64,000 nt of DNA from Chaetoderma sp. LZ-2023a (GCA_034401795.1 CM067374.1:91635222-91699221), one strand, 5' to 3'. Shown: positions 24,498-34,876, numbered from the stretch's first letter. Notes: a model not told the origin generated them from the letters alone. A program made the numbers and translations.

Positions 24498-24567
24498 TCT
24501 CGAGCCGCCTATGTCGCAACTATAGCGCGGTGTGGTTGTTATATAGACATGTATTAAAACACCAGAC

Positions 24568-25150
24568 GGCTTGATGAAACAGACGACGCAATAAAGTAGG
24601 CGACCCAGTGCAGGAGACGACTCAGTTAAGCAGATTACTTATTAAAGTAGTCGACTTATTGGAGCAGACGACGTGTTGAAGCAGGCGGCATGTTGAAGAA
24701 GACTTGTTGAAGCAGGCGTCTTGTTGAAGCAAGCGACTTGTTGAAGCAGAGGACTTGTTGAAGCAGACAACTCGTTGAAGCAGGCAACGTGTTGAAGTAG
24801 ATGACTTGTAGTCGACTTGTTGAAGCAGATGACTTGTTCAAGCTGACGACTTGTTGGAGCAGACGACTTGTTTAAGCAGACACTGCGTTGAAGCGGGCGA
24901 CTTGTTGGAGCAAACGACTTGTAGACGACTTGTTGGAGCAGACGACCTGTAGCCGACTTGTTGAAGCAGGCGACTTGTTGGCGCAGACGACTTGTTGAAG
25001 CAGACAACTTGTTGAAGCAGCGTACGTGTTGAAGCAGACGACTTGTTGAAGCAGAGGATTTCTTTGAAGCAGACGGTTTGTTGAACCAGGTGACGCATTG
25101 AAGTAGGCACCGTAGTGAAGAAGCCGAATTGTTGAAGCCGATGAGGATTT
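24568..25150. repeat. 17-bp minisatellite, about 30 diverged copies
   Basis: The unit is close to GACTTGTTGAAGCAGAC. The centre (about 24690-25080) is regular and the edges are worn. Because 17 is not a multiple of 3 the reading frame cycles, so all three minus-strand frames stay open and give Ser-Thr-Ser-Arg-Leu-like peptides. This is not evidence for a protein. Confidence 0.88.
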
Positions 25151-25468
25151 GCTGTAGATGACATGCTAGGCAAAGAATCAGTGAACGAACAAAGACATCT
25201 TGTCACTGGTCATCGTGTCAAAACACAAGAACACGTATGATCGTAGGCCCACATCATGAAGTGATCAATGTTTGAATAACCAATAAAGGAAGCAGTTGTA
25301 TACACGCAGTAACGTCCTGTGTAATTCGAACAAAAGCTGACACGTTGCATAGCGCCATTAATTGAATTGTTTTAATACGGTACAGCCCAAGATTAAGTTA
25401 GAATGTTTCCAAAACAAAAACAGAAATATGTTAATTAATACAATTTTAACACGATGTATAGCGGTGTT

Positions 25469-25553
25469 CTGTTGAATATTTTGAAGATGTATTTGGAAAA
25501 CATTGCTGCCATACGCCGCAATGACTTCCAGCGCAGTTATGTTCAAAATATTT
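25469..25553. repeat. Hairpin module H, variant with TTCCAAAACA flank
   Basis: TGTTGAATATTTTGAAGATG on the left and GTTATGTTCAAAATATTTAG on the right, around CATTGCTGCC/CCGCAATGACTTCC. The upstream AATGTTTCCAAAACAAAAAC and ACAATTTTAACACGATG recur beside the copies at 31270 and 37560. This variant may therefore be part of a longer element. Confidence 0.65.
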
Positions 25554-25652
25554 AGCTGTGTGTGATAAGTTATTTCTGAGCTGCATTGCTTATTGTATAT
25601 ACGGATGTAGCCGCATAGGTCTACACATTCTGAAAAATGACACAAACTCTAT

Positions 25653-25892
25653 TTAACCCCTTACACTCATATCAGCCAAAACCGGCGTCTGCACTGGTCT
25701 TGAGAAATATCCATCTGCAGACCAAGAGAAGATTATTATTTTAATTTACCACATGAATAACTGGCTCGATGATCGAGCCAGTCATTCCAGTGGTAAATTT
25801 TCAAAACATAGCCTTCTCTTAGTTTGCAAATGGACTTTTTCTATGAGAAAATTGGAAATTTTCTTGAACAAATTTGAGGGTTAAAGGGATAA
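25653..25892. mobile_element. Family B MITE (TTAA-flanked)
   Basis: TTAACCCCTTACACTCATATC at the left; GAGGGTTAAAGGGATAA at the right. The central hairpin is TAACTGGCTCGATGATCGAGCC/CAGTCATTCCAGTGGTAAATTT. The left CATCTGCAGACCAAGAGAAG mirrors the right CTTCTCTTAGTTTGCAAATG. Confidence 0.8.
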
Positions 25893-25948
25893 TGTGTAAG
25901 CATTTAATCATTACAGACCAGAATAGTCAAACTCTTTATAAGGCAAGG

Positions 25949-25992
25949 GATATTCTGTTGAATATTTTAAAAACTAATTTGACTGTGAGCCC
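25949..25992 (+). repeat. Single left arm of hairpin H
   Basis: TTCTGTTGAATATTTTAAAAAC then TAATTTGACTGTGAGC. The mirror arm is absent. Confidence 0.6.
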
Positions 25993-26776
25993 TGGGCAGG
26001 TATCCATTATAAACATGTTTGTTTGTAGGCCTATTCTTGACCCATACGCTTGTCTATTTAAGAGAGTAGTCCAACACAGATGATGATTGTAATCGGGAAC
26101 TAGCGATTAATTTGGACATGACGTATCCAGACATAGATCTCTATCTGGCTGTATGGTTAGGCTGATATTTTCAAAGATGCAGCCCTTCAGTATAATTGAC
26201 CTACTCGCACGCACACACGTACACGCACACTCTCAAAATAATTCTAAATATAACCTTGTTAATTTTGACATATATGTTAATTAGCAGCAACATTATATTA
26301 TTGCATAGTACTTCCCTGTTAAATAGGAACAATAATCTTCTCGTTAACAACGTCAAGTATAAAATCCCCGCCATTGTTTCCCCCCGCCTCATGAAAACTA
26401 GATCACATTTCTCAAATCATGCCAACCAGTTCACACTGTCTGCCAAACAGTCACGCGAACACTTGAACATGGCGGCCGTCGATTAATTCATATTAATATA
26501 ATAACCCCCAACCCCACCCACCCGGATTTCAAACGTATACTAGTTAGTTGACATTTCCAGTTTATCCATCAATCATATGACGTCATAATCAACTACGTGA
26601 CGTTGATGACGACGTCAAAACCAATGACATCATAAATTACGTTATTAATTCGTCACGGGCGCATAATTGATTAATTGGTGACGGACTAAGGCGCTGTTGT
26701 ACGAATTGTTAATATTTACTATTTAATAAACATGCTGTTGAATATTTTGAAACTAATTTGAATGGGCACTGTTGCT

Positions 26777-26913
26777 GCCACTGGCAGCAACAGCACTCAG
26801 TCAAATTAGTTTCAAAATATTCAACAGCTTACCTGTATGTTTCTGAAATCCATACAGGCAAGCTGTTGAATATTTTGAAACTAATTTGACTGAGTGCTGT
26901 TGCTGCCAGTGGC
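26777..26913. repeat. Inverted repeat, 63-nt arms with one mismatch
   Basis: The left arm begins GCCACTGGCAGCAACAGC, the right arm ends GCTGTTGCTGCCAGTGGC, and the spacer is 11 nt (26840-26850). The only mismatch is ACCTGTATG against CATACAGGC (T versus C). Confidence 0.92.
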
Positions 26914-26930
26914 ATGTTTATTAAATAATA

Positions 26931-27006
26931 TTGATTATGACGCCATATACGATCATTCCAGAACAACGCGTTGTTCTGGAATGATCGTATATGGCGTCAT
27001 AATCAA
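26931..27006. repeat. Perfect 76-bp palindrome without spacer
   Basis: The halves 26931-26968 and 26969-27006 are exact reverse complements. The centre is AACAACGCGTTGTT and the outer ends are TTGATTATGACGCC / GGCGTCATAATCAA. The outer sequence is the A2 left-end word. Confidence 0.95.
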
Positions 27007-27608
27007 TTACATCACATGTCGCCCAGCGTCGCAACCAAAATGCGTAATAGCTCACAGATCCGTCGGGAACATTTAAAAGTCTATGAAATGCACGGATTGT
27101 ATGACTTTGTTATTTAATAAACAATCTGTTGAATATTGTGAAAGTAATTTCACTGGGCGCTGTTGCTGCATAACAGTCGCCATAAGCCGCAACAGCACCC
27201 AGTCAAATTAGTTTCAAAATGTTCAACAGCTTACCAGTATCGTTACCATGATATTGGGATTCGGGGAATGCATGGTTCGATCGATCCCAACACGGACAAA
27301 GCGTGAGCGGAGCTTAGCTAGAGATGGGCGGGCAGAGCTAGAAATGGATCCCTCCATTCTCTCTAGAGAACTTTAACTAAATGGAAAAAACATAGTCAAT
27401 AATGAAAACGGTTCTTGCTTATCTTCCACCGGCGAGGCATGCCCATGCCGTGTGGCAATATCTATTTCAAGGAGTTCTCAAGGAACAGTTGCATGAGGAT
27501 AACAAGCGGGTAATATGCCTAATGAAGCGTTATTTAAAGAGGGTAAATGAGACATAATATTGACTACTTTACTATCCCCATAGCTATTGGCAATGTCTGG
27601 ATGCTGAT

Positions 27609-27693
27609 AACGCCAGTTACTGGGCCGGCACCGGACCAATACCGGGCCGTATATGCCCGGTATTGGTCCGGTGCCAGCCCAGTAACTGGCGTT
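27609..27693. repeat. GC-rich hairpin, 39-nt arms, 7-nt loop
   Basis: The left arm 27609-27647 starts AACGCCAGTTACTGGGCC; the right arm 27655-27693 ends CCCAGTAACTGGCGTT; the loop is CGTATAT. There is one mismatch, which would be a G-U pair in RNA. The composition is far more GC-rich than the surroundings and it belongs to none of the other families here. Confidence 0.92.
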
Positions 27694-28730
27694 ACCAATG
27701 TTATCTCATAGGACAAGGTTATTAATTGTAGCCATATCAATGCCTTTCATGTGTCATAGCTTAAACATTTTGTGAAATATCCGTATGTTGGATGGTACAC
27801 GGTTGTACCGATCGTCTGTACCAACTAAGATAACCAATGATCACTTAAAGTAGAGGACAACATTTGTCGCAAATTCCCGGTTGCGGTAAAACTGGACACA
27901 AGTATTGCGATCATTTTTCTTCCGCGTTGATCAGCTGAAATATGGTATCCTGCCAAATTGTTGTAATTGTATTTGCCTAAATGATGTGATTACGTATGCT
28001 GTTATGTTTTAGCTATATAAATTAATGTATTTTACAAGAAACGAGGGCTTGACTACGTATCTAGAGCTAGAGGCGGTGGGTCGCTAAAAGCTGTTGCTGT
28101 CAGAATACGCACTAGCTAAGATGCTGAATGCCATTGCATTGTATGCGTCACGCGCCAATATCGAATTTGAGGCGCAGGGACCCATATCGAATTTGATATC
28201 GGCGTGCCCGTTGGTCAACGGCTCAGCTCCAATATCGAATTTGATATCGATGACGGTATTTGGTCAACTGCGCAGGGGACCATTATCAAGTGTTATATCT
28301 CCGCCGATATGAAACAATATCAAGCTAGTTAAATTTCTGATTCCTCGCTAATTGGCGTGTTGGTATTAACTCTGGTGTTATATAAGAAGTTTGGTATTAT
28401 CGGTTTTATATTGCATTACTAACAGTGGCAGAAATGTTTCACTTAGAAAATAGGCGATTTTTTTAAACACAGAATACAGGGAGCTAGCATCTTAAAAGAA
28501 CTTCGTACCACAAAATATGCATAACGTTCCATCCTGATTCTATGAGTCTAGAGGGCTGCCCCACTCGTATAGGCTCCTATGCCTGGATGCTCGGGTGCTT
28601 TGCATAGGAAAATTCTCTCCACACGTGTACTCTCCAATGTTGGAAGAACCCTCATACACACGTATTCACACAGCTTTCAGTATTGATCCTTTGACAGTGT
28701 CTCAATTTTAAAACATATATACAAGGAAAG
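27694..28730. other. Unassigned stretch, short ATATCGAATTTGATATCG repeats
   Basis: Three copies of a word like ATATCGAATTTGATATCG, itself palindromic, lie at about 28157-28250. No domain is present in the open frame across them. The rest is not recognised. Confidence 0.45.
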
Positions 28731-28836
28731 ATATTAAATATTTTGAAACTAATTTGACTGGGACCTGTTGCTGGGAGCTGTTGCTCTCGTGGGCAGCAAC
28801 AGCTTCCAGTCAAATTAGTTTCAAAATAGTCGACAG
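28731..28836. repeat. Stand-alone hairpin module H, tandem loop
   Basis: Left arm TTAAATATTTTGAAACTAAT; right arm CCAGTCAAATTAGTTTCAAA. The inner left side reads CTGTTGCTGGGAGCTGTTGC, so the loop-proximal CTGTTGCTG segment has been duplicated. Confidence 0.75.
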
Positions 28837-28964
28837 AATAATCCCTACATTATAAATAATTTGTGATTGCTGATAGTTTGAGAGGTTAAAAGGCTAAGAA
28901 ATTGTATATACAGTACAGGTCCTAGATAAGGTAATATATTTTCAAAACAAAAGCAGAAAGAAAC

Positions 28965-29286
28965 ATGTTTCCATTTTTAGCTATGCCCCGCCCATATCTA
29001 GCTAAACACAACCCACGCTTCGCCGTGTTGGGATTGATCGAACCCCGAATGCCATAACTATCAATTTCCTGCAAACTGTACAGGAAATCTGTTGACTATT
29101 TTGTAACTAATTTCACTGGGTGCTGTTGCTGCCCATGGCAGTAACAGCGCCCGGTCAAATTAGTTTCAAAATATTCAACAGAATATTTGTTAAATAGTAA
29201 AGACATACTATTCGTACACAAACGCATAGTCTGTCTTCACGTAGTTGATTATGACGTCATATGATGGGTGGATACTCTGGAAAGGT
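28965..29286 (-). mobile_element. Family A1 MITE copy
   Basis: TTTTAGCTATGCCCCGCCC, GTGTTGGGATTGATCG, hairpin H (about 29088-29182), then TAGTTGATTATGACGTCATA and CTGGAAAGGTGAG. Confidence 0.8.
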
Positions 29287-29287
29287 G

Positions 29288-29360
29288 AGTTGGACTGGAA
29301 GGCATGATTGCCTTAGGCAACAATGTCTTCCAATCCAATTATGCTCAAGATATTCAACAG
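29288..29360. repeat. Stand-alone hairpin module H
   Basis: TTGGACTGGAAGGCATGATTG with CAATGTCTTCCAATCCAA and CTCAAGATATTCAACAG. It resembles the TTCCAAAACA-associated variant, with only the inner stem well kept. Confidence 0.6.
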
Positions 29361-29549
29361 TACGTTTTATTTTGCCTTAGAAACAATTTAACGTATTTCT
29401 GATGTGTACCGTACCGTTTTTCTGCACTAGCCTCTGTCATCGTTATCTATCGGGCGCAAATCATGGGCTCTCCAGGTACAGACTTGCGCTACGTGCCTGT
29501 TAGATACGCTTGATCCACTAATTTGATGCGTGCCCATATTCACCTTGGC

Positions 29550-30025
29550 AATTGACCTTTCCAGTTTTAGCTACGTCTCGCCCATCTCTAGCTAAGCCCC
29601 ACCCACATCTCACTTGTGTTGCGATCGATCCCTGAACTCCATGACTATCAATTTCCATAAAATTATACAGTAAGTTGTTAAATATTTTGAAACTAATTTG
29701 GATGGGTCCTGTTGCTGCCTATGGCAGCAACAGCGCCCAGTCAAATAAGTTTCCAAATATTCAGCAGCATGTTTATTAAATAGCAACTTCTTCTTCTTCT
29801 TCTTTTCGTTCGCTGATCATACCGCCAGTCCTAAAGTGACTATCGACATGATCATAAGCGCTTATGATTAAATAGCAACGACATACAATTCGTACAACGT
29901 GTCGGCCAATTAAGCGTTAAAGACGGACTATATCGAGTCATTCATGACGTCTTGATTATGACGTCAGCATACACGTTACTTAGTTTATTATGACGTCATA
30001 TGATGGATGGATAAACTGGAAAGGT
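29550..30025 (-). mobile_element. Family A1 MITE carrying a retroposon insertion
   Basis: GACCTTTCCAGTTTTAGC at the left and AAACTGGAAAGGTGAATT at the right. A complete hairpin and several TGACGTC words are present. It is interrupted at about 29786-29866 by a GAA-tailed retroposon. The sequence TTAAATAGCAAC occurs on both sides of that insertion. Confidence 0.85.
29786..29878 (-). mobile_element. Short GAA-tailed retroposon, copy 2
   Basis: Read on the minus strand: CATAAGCGCTTATGATCATG, then GACTGGCGGTATGATCAGCG, then AAAAGAAGAAGAAGAAGAA. It is flanked by a 12-13 bp perfect target-site duplication (GTTGCTATTTAAT on that strand). It sits inside a family A1 MITE, so it is younger than that MITE. 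Body about 80 bp. Confidence 0.82.
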
Positions 30026-30163
30026 GAATTCTAATAGCGACTGTCATCGTTATCTATCAGGCACAAATCATGGGCTCTACAGGTTCAGGCATGTGTTACG
30101 TGCCTGTTAGATACGCTTGATCCACTAATTTGATGCGCGTCCATCTCCACCGTGGCAATTTTT

Positions 30164-30891
30164 CATTCAGATGCATAAACAACTCAAGACACATGTTAAG
30201 CAGATAAGTTCGTTAGTTTTATGCCTGCTAAATTGGTCGAGCCAGCAGGTTGCAAACACGATGTCAACCGGTAGTCATGGCAGGGTCCAGTGACGGACAG
30301 ATGGACACGAGCTGGGTTGGGCAGGCTAGACAGAATTAGATAAAGGATGACATTGGCAGAGATGTAGAGATAATAACAAAAATTAATGAGCAAGTTTAGA
30401 AAGTATTACTTATGTTTGAGAGCATGTGATAAACGTAATTTCTTTGTTGTAATAGCGTAGGACCAGTGGGGAGAGGTGTAGGGTGGGGTGTGTGTGTGTG
30501 TGTTTGAAACGGACGAAAGAGAGGCCTCACAGTTTTTCTGCAAAATGATTGTGAAGCGAAATATGATTGCTGTTTATTACTCAGAATCCCGAAAATTGAT
30601 TCTTATGCCGTGTTCTCACTAGAGAGTTAATCAGTAGTAACGCCATGCGTCAGTTTTTTGTGGGAGGTTTTGTTTTAAACATATTTTATTGTCAATTAAC
30701 AACAATTGGATTGAGTCAAAAGTCAAACTGACTTAGATTCGACTCTTTCCATAAAATACTATAAAATGCGATATGTTATAATTTTACATAATAATTTTAC
30801 AGTAAAATGCAATTGGATATTTACATATATACATTAACATTATTTATGCTACATATTAAGAATAGTGAGACTAATAATTGATAATTACAGG
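30164..30891. other. Unassigned stretch
   Basis: A short (GT)n lies near 30489-30502. No gene seen. Confidence 0.4.
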
Positions 30892-30931
30892 ACTGGCGGT
30901 ATGATCAGCGAACGAAAAGAAGAAGAAGATT
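30892..30931 (+). mobile_element. Short GAA-tailed retroposon, copy 3 (5'-truncated)
   Basis: GACTGGCGGTATGATCAGCG followed by AACGAAAAGAAGAAGAAG. The flanks ATTGATAATT (before, about 30879) and ATTGATAATT (after, about 30930) form a target-site duplication. It is truncated at its 5' end compared with the other two copies. Confidence 0.78.
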
Positions 30932-30944
30932 GATAATTGAAACT

Positions 30945-31080
30945 GAAATGTGCGTCAAGTTTATCGATTGTATGTCTTTGATAGATTTTAGTAAACATGC
31001 TGTTAAATATTTTGAAACTAACCCGACCGGGAACCATTGCTGCAAAAAGGAGCAACGGCACCCAGTCACACTAGCCTCAT
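30945..31080 (+). mobile_element. Family A fragment (hairpin plus left flank)
   Basis: GTGCGTCAAGTTTATCGATT, TTTAGTAAACATGCTGTTAA and a worn hairpin (ACCCAGTCACACTAGC). It lacks the CRE-rich end and the GC-box end. Confidence 0.6.
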
Positions 31081-31298
31081 CATGGGAGGTGTTGGGGTGG
31101 GGGTGGGGGAGGGGGTGGTGGAATACCCCGGACCCCAACTCTCTATATGAGAGGAACAACCCCTGCCCGGACCCACCCCACCTCAGGTATCCCAGATCAG
31201 TATATTTTCCTAAGCCTATGAATAGAGGCTGGCAAAGGATTTGCAGCACAGCTCATGGATAGCTTTAAATGTTTCCAAAACAAAATACGATGTATTTT

Positions 31299-31372
31299 TT
31301 TATATTTTGAACATATTTGTATTGGAAGACATTGCTGCTGTCTTCCATCCAATTATGTTCAAAACATTTAAT
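31299..31372. repeat. Stand-alone hairpin module H, TTCCAAAACA variant
   Basis: TATATTTTGAACATATTTGT and AATTATGTTCAAAACATTTA around GGAAGACATTGCTGCTGTCTTCC, preceded by ATGTTTCCAAAACAAAATAC. Confidence 0.65.
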
Positions 31373-31382
31373 AAGGCATTTC

Positions 31383-31622
31383 TTAACCCTTTAAGCCTCA
31401 TATCAGCCAAAAACGGCTTCTGCAGTGATCTTGGCAAATGTCCATTTGCAGACCAAGAAAAGACAATTTTTGACAATTTACCACTGGAATGACTGGCTCG
31501 ATAACCGAGCCAGTCATTCCAGTGACAAATCTTCAAAAATAGTCGTCTCTTGGTCTCCAAATGGACATTTTCGATGAGAAAACCTAAAAAAATTTGAATA
31601 AATTCGAGGGTTAAACGGTTAA
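31383..31622. mobile_element. Family B MITE, best-preserved copy, TTAA both ends
   Basis: TTAACCCTTTAAGCCTC to AGGGTTAAACGGTTAA, 240 bp. The central hairpin is CACTGGAATGACTGGCTCG / GAGCCAGTCATTCCAGTG, extended outward by TTTTTGACAATTTAC / CAAATCTTCAAAAATAG and CCATTTGCAGACCAAG / CTTGGTCTCCAAATGG. TTAA target plus CCCTTT termini point to mobilisation by a piggyBac-type transposase. None is encoded here. Confidence 0.85.
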
Positions 31623-33596
31623 TATCGTGCAAAAAATGGCGCTAACTAACATGTTTCTGTTATTGTTTTAGAACCATGTTAAGTTATTTCTTAGCTGCGC
31701 TGTACACGTGATGAAGTACAGTTGACAGGTCATTCATTGATTTCTTGCAATGATACCATAGATAAATGTTTTCTGCGTGAAGTTGTGATAATACACTAGA
31801 GCGTAAGTAGGCCTACGTACGTACGCGAGTGCGTGCGTGAGCGCTTCAACGATCATTCCAGCAACTTCACAGACACAGATGAAACATTTACAGACATGAC
31901 AGAGGTCTGAGTTTAGCACGCCCGCTGACCAATGTCTCATTGGATATTTTCTTAATTACTTCCATGCTTGCTAATTATCTGTCTCCTAAATCAGTGCATC
32001 CCGCTAATCAGCGCGGGGGAGTCTGGGTGATAAACACTCTGGCATCTTCACGCGAAAACAGCGCTCCCTAGGGCGACACCATTTGGCAGCTTACCATATC
32101 ATGTGATCTCAATTTGGTTCAAAATTTTAAAGCACGTTTCTAAATATATATTATAGTTTTGAAAATTATGCGTAAATACAGATAATGAAATTAGCTTTAT
32201 TGCTGCTTTCGATTACATTGTTTTCTAAACAGTCATCGTGGTTTTAGCTTTGCTCATAACATGCACTGGGGGTTAGGGACAGATGCCACCTTTGTGGCGA
32301 ACGTAGACGTTCTTTTAAACGGATGGTACCTCCCACCCCACTCGCACGCACGCAAACACGCACGCCATGCTTCACCCTACATCATCACCACCCCACCCAA
32401 CCCCAGTAGTCATTATTGAAAGTAAATTAAAAATAGTGCATTTTCACAACTAAATAAGCGATTGTCAACATGACTATTAGTCTGTATGTTATCAAACATC
32501 CATCTATTATTTATTATTCTTTTAAAAAAGATTTTTCTTTAAAATAGGGGTTGCTTCGTTTGAACCACTCGACCCCACCCACCTTATGGGCCCGGCACAA
32601 GCATATTTGATGAACTTCAGACAAAAGATAATAAATTCGAATAGATTGTAAGGGGAAAGTAAGATTCTGATAGATTGGCCAGATATTGTTTTCATTACAT
32701 CTACCACGTGTCACAAGCTGCTACCTTTTTACGCATTTACTTCGAAAGACCACACGTGCATGGGAACATAGCTGCACTCGCGTATGGCGATCAAGTCTTT
32801 TATAGAATTGTCAAAATATTCAATAAAGTTTCCTAATTAGGCCTAAATAACAAGATGAAAAAGCTTAGGAGATAACTATTGTAAGGAATTATAAATAAAA
32901 CCTGTTTTGTTAAATTTGTTAAATTTATATAAAGGAGAACAGCATATGGGCAGAATCGGTTTACTTCTTTTTCTCTGCGGGAGTAAACATGTGTATCTAG
33001 CGAGCGTTCTTCTGATTGACCATGGTGTAAAAGACAGCTGGACATTTCTCGCTGGCTGGTCTGATGGTCAAAGAGGTCATGGACATGATGACCGCACTAC
33101 GGTACAATGTGTCCGACTTGACGAGTTTACCATTCTCTACACTTGTCACACCGGTTTCAAAACACCAGTGTTCACTCAAGATATTTATTTGTAAAACATC
33201 CTTGGTATTATTTTAGAAATAATGTGCCTGGACGTTTTTGTTGCCAAGCAAAGAGAGCTGGCTTTCAGACATATTATTAGCCAGCGATAGCTATCATCTG
33301 CAGAATAATTGCATGACATGTAGAGTGAACTGGGCGGTTAGAGTGTTTGGTTAGGGTTAGGTGGGCTTGTACCATGCCGCGAGCACTTGATAGCTAGTCA
33401 CCCTGAAGTGGACACTAAACATGTAGGATTGCGCAAGAATGAACAAGATGAACCTGTACGTGTAAATCTGACGAGAGATAAATGAAGGAGCTTCCTTTGA
33501 CCATAGACTGTGACTGACTGCATGGGTTCTGAAAGCCAGACATGATGCAATAACGCGTCACTTCGCTGTGTATTGAAGAGGAACGTCCCAGAACGT
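31623..33596. other. Unassigned stretch
   Basis: About 2 kb with no recognisable repeat family and no ORF with a domain. Overlapping frames at 32907-33194 and 32997-33179 look like chance. Confidence 0.4.
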
Positions 33597-33646
<50 letters not shown>

Positions 33647-33837
33647 AGGGGGAAGGGAGGGGCGGGCGGGAGGGAGGGAGAGAGAGGGCGGGAGGGAGGG
33701 AGGGGAAGGGAGGGGAGGGAGGTGGAAGGGAGATAGGGAGGGAGAGAGAGGTGGGGTGGGGGGGGGGGGGGGTGGTAGGGGGGGGGGGGGGAGGGGGGAG
33801 GGAGGGAGAGATGGGGAGGGACGGGGGAGAGAGATTA
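33597..33837. repeat. Purine-only (+ strand) tract: (GA)n then G-rich
   Basis: About 20 GA dinucleotides, then GGGAGG-type sequence with G runs of up to 14. The Ser/Pro/Leu-rich minus-strand frames are by-products. Confidence 0.9.
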
Positions 33838-34168
33838 CAAACACTGTAAAGCAAACAATAGTGAACTGAATTAACTGATGTGTTCGCGTTAGGATGCAAA
33901 GGCTATTTATGGGTCAATTTCAAGAAAACATACCAAAAGGATGGTACAGAAACGTCAAATTTCATACCGTTTTCATATAAATTATGACTTTTTTTAGTCG
34001 TTTGACTTTTTTGAAGAGGATGATTAGATAACTCACAATGCTTAGTCATAATCCATTTGCTCAAAATTTTGTACTCACTGCCCCCAATTCCAATTGAGTT
34101 GGTCAAAAATATCACACGGGATCAGGTGATTTGATCAAGAGTAATGCGCTCTATGCATGTGACGCACA

Positions 34169-34500
34169 ATGGACATTTCCATTTTTAGCTATGCGCCGCC
34201 CATCTCTAGCTAAGCTCCACCCACCCCTTTTTCGTGTTGGGATCGATCGATCTCTGAGCTATCAATTTCCAGAAAACTATACAGGTAAGTTGTTGCATAT
34301 TTTGAAACTAATTTGACTGGGTGCTGTTGCTGCCTATGGCAACAACAGTGCCCAGTCAAATTAGTTTCAAAATATCCAACAGAATGTTTATTAAATAATA
34401 GAGACATAAAATTCGTACAACGTGTCGGACTATTAAGAGTTAAAAACGGTCCTAATAGAATCGTGTATGACGTAATGATTATGTGACACAGTAAGCGTCT
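34169..34500 (-). mobile_element. Family A1 MITE copy
   Basis: GGACATTTCCATTTTTAGC, GCGCCGCCCATC, GTGTTGGGATCGATCGATC, a full hairpin H (34290-34382) and ATGACGTAATGATTATGTG. It abuts the next, oppositely oriented copy directly. Confidence 0.8.
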
Positions 34501-34501
34501 G

Positions 34502-34876
34502 AATGGAGGATTCCAGTTCCTCAGACAATCATATGACCTCATAATCAACTACGTTACACGTGGGCTCACGTTATAATCAATTACGTCCTGAAAGACGTAG
34601 CTAAGTTCGTCACGAGCGCATAATTGATGACGGACTAAGCGTTGTTGCACGAATTGTAACATATGTCTTTACGATTTAATAAACATTGTCTTGAAAAAGC
34701 TTTGAAACTAATTTAACAACACCCAGTAAAATTAGTTTCAATATACTCAATGTGTACATGTATAATTTTCAGGAAATTGATTCAGGGAGTGCAGTGATCG
34801 ATTGATCCCAGCACGGGCGAAGCGTGGGTGAAGTTTAGCTAGAGATGGGCGGGGTATAGCCAAAACAGGCCATTCA
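34502..34876 (+). mobile_element. Family A MITE copy, head-to-head with the previous one
   Basis: AATGGAGGATTCCAGTTCC, a CATATGACCTCATAATCAAC CRE-like run, a decayed hairpin (left arm CTTGAAAAAGCTTTGAAACT), GATGGGCGGGGTATAGCC and AAAACAGGCCATTC. Confidence 0.75.

Larger units (their letters stand above)
26551..27353 (+). mobile_element. Compound, rearranged family A MITE with extra palindromes
   Basis: It opens as A1 (CATTTCCAGTTTATCCATC, TGACGTCATAATCAACTACG) and closes as A2 (CTAGAAATGGATCCCTCC, then AT). Between them lie hairpin H (26739-26826), an inverted repeat of 63-nt arms (26777-26839 with 26851-26913), a perfect 76-bp palindrome (26931-27006) and a second hairpin H (27120-27225). 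It looks like two copies joined through inverted arms. Confidence 0.8.
29433..30163. repeat. Direct repeat pair flanking a MITE (duplicated block)
   Basis: The roughly 118-bp sequence at 29433-29550 (CTGTCATCGTTATCTATCGG to CCTTGGCAATT) recurs at 30044-30163 with few differences. Each repeat follows a minus-strand A1 copy ending AAAGGTGA. The unit 'A1 plus repeat' therefore appears twice in tandem, with about 140 bp extra, including a hairpin, in the first unit. Confidence 0.75.

Noticed and set aside
24118-24557. Arg-Thr-Asn-Glu repeat frames on both strands
   Set aside because: Tetranucleotide repeat by-products with no independent support.
24568-25150. CRISPR-like array
   Set aside because: The repeats abut without unique spacers and vary from unit to unit. 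The genome is eukaryotic. It is a 17-bp minisatellite.
33398-33899. Pro/Ser/Leu frames of 113-148 aa
   Set aside because: By-products of the (GA)n and G-rich tract.
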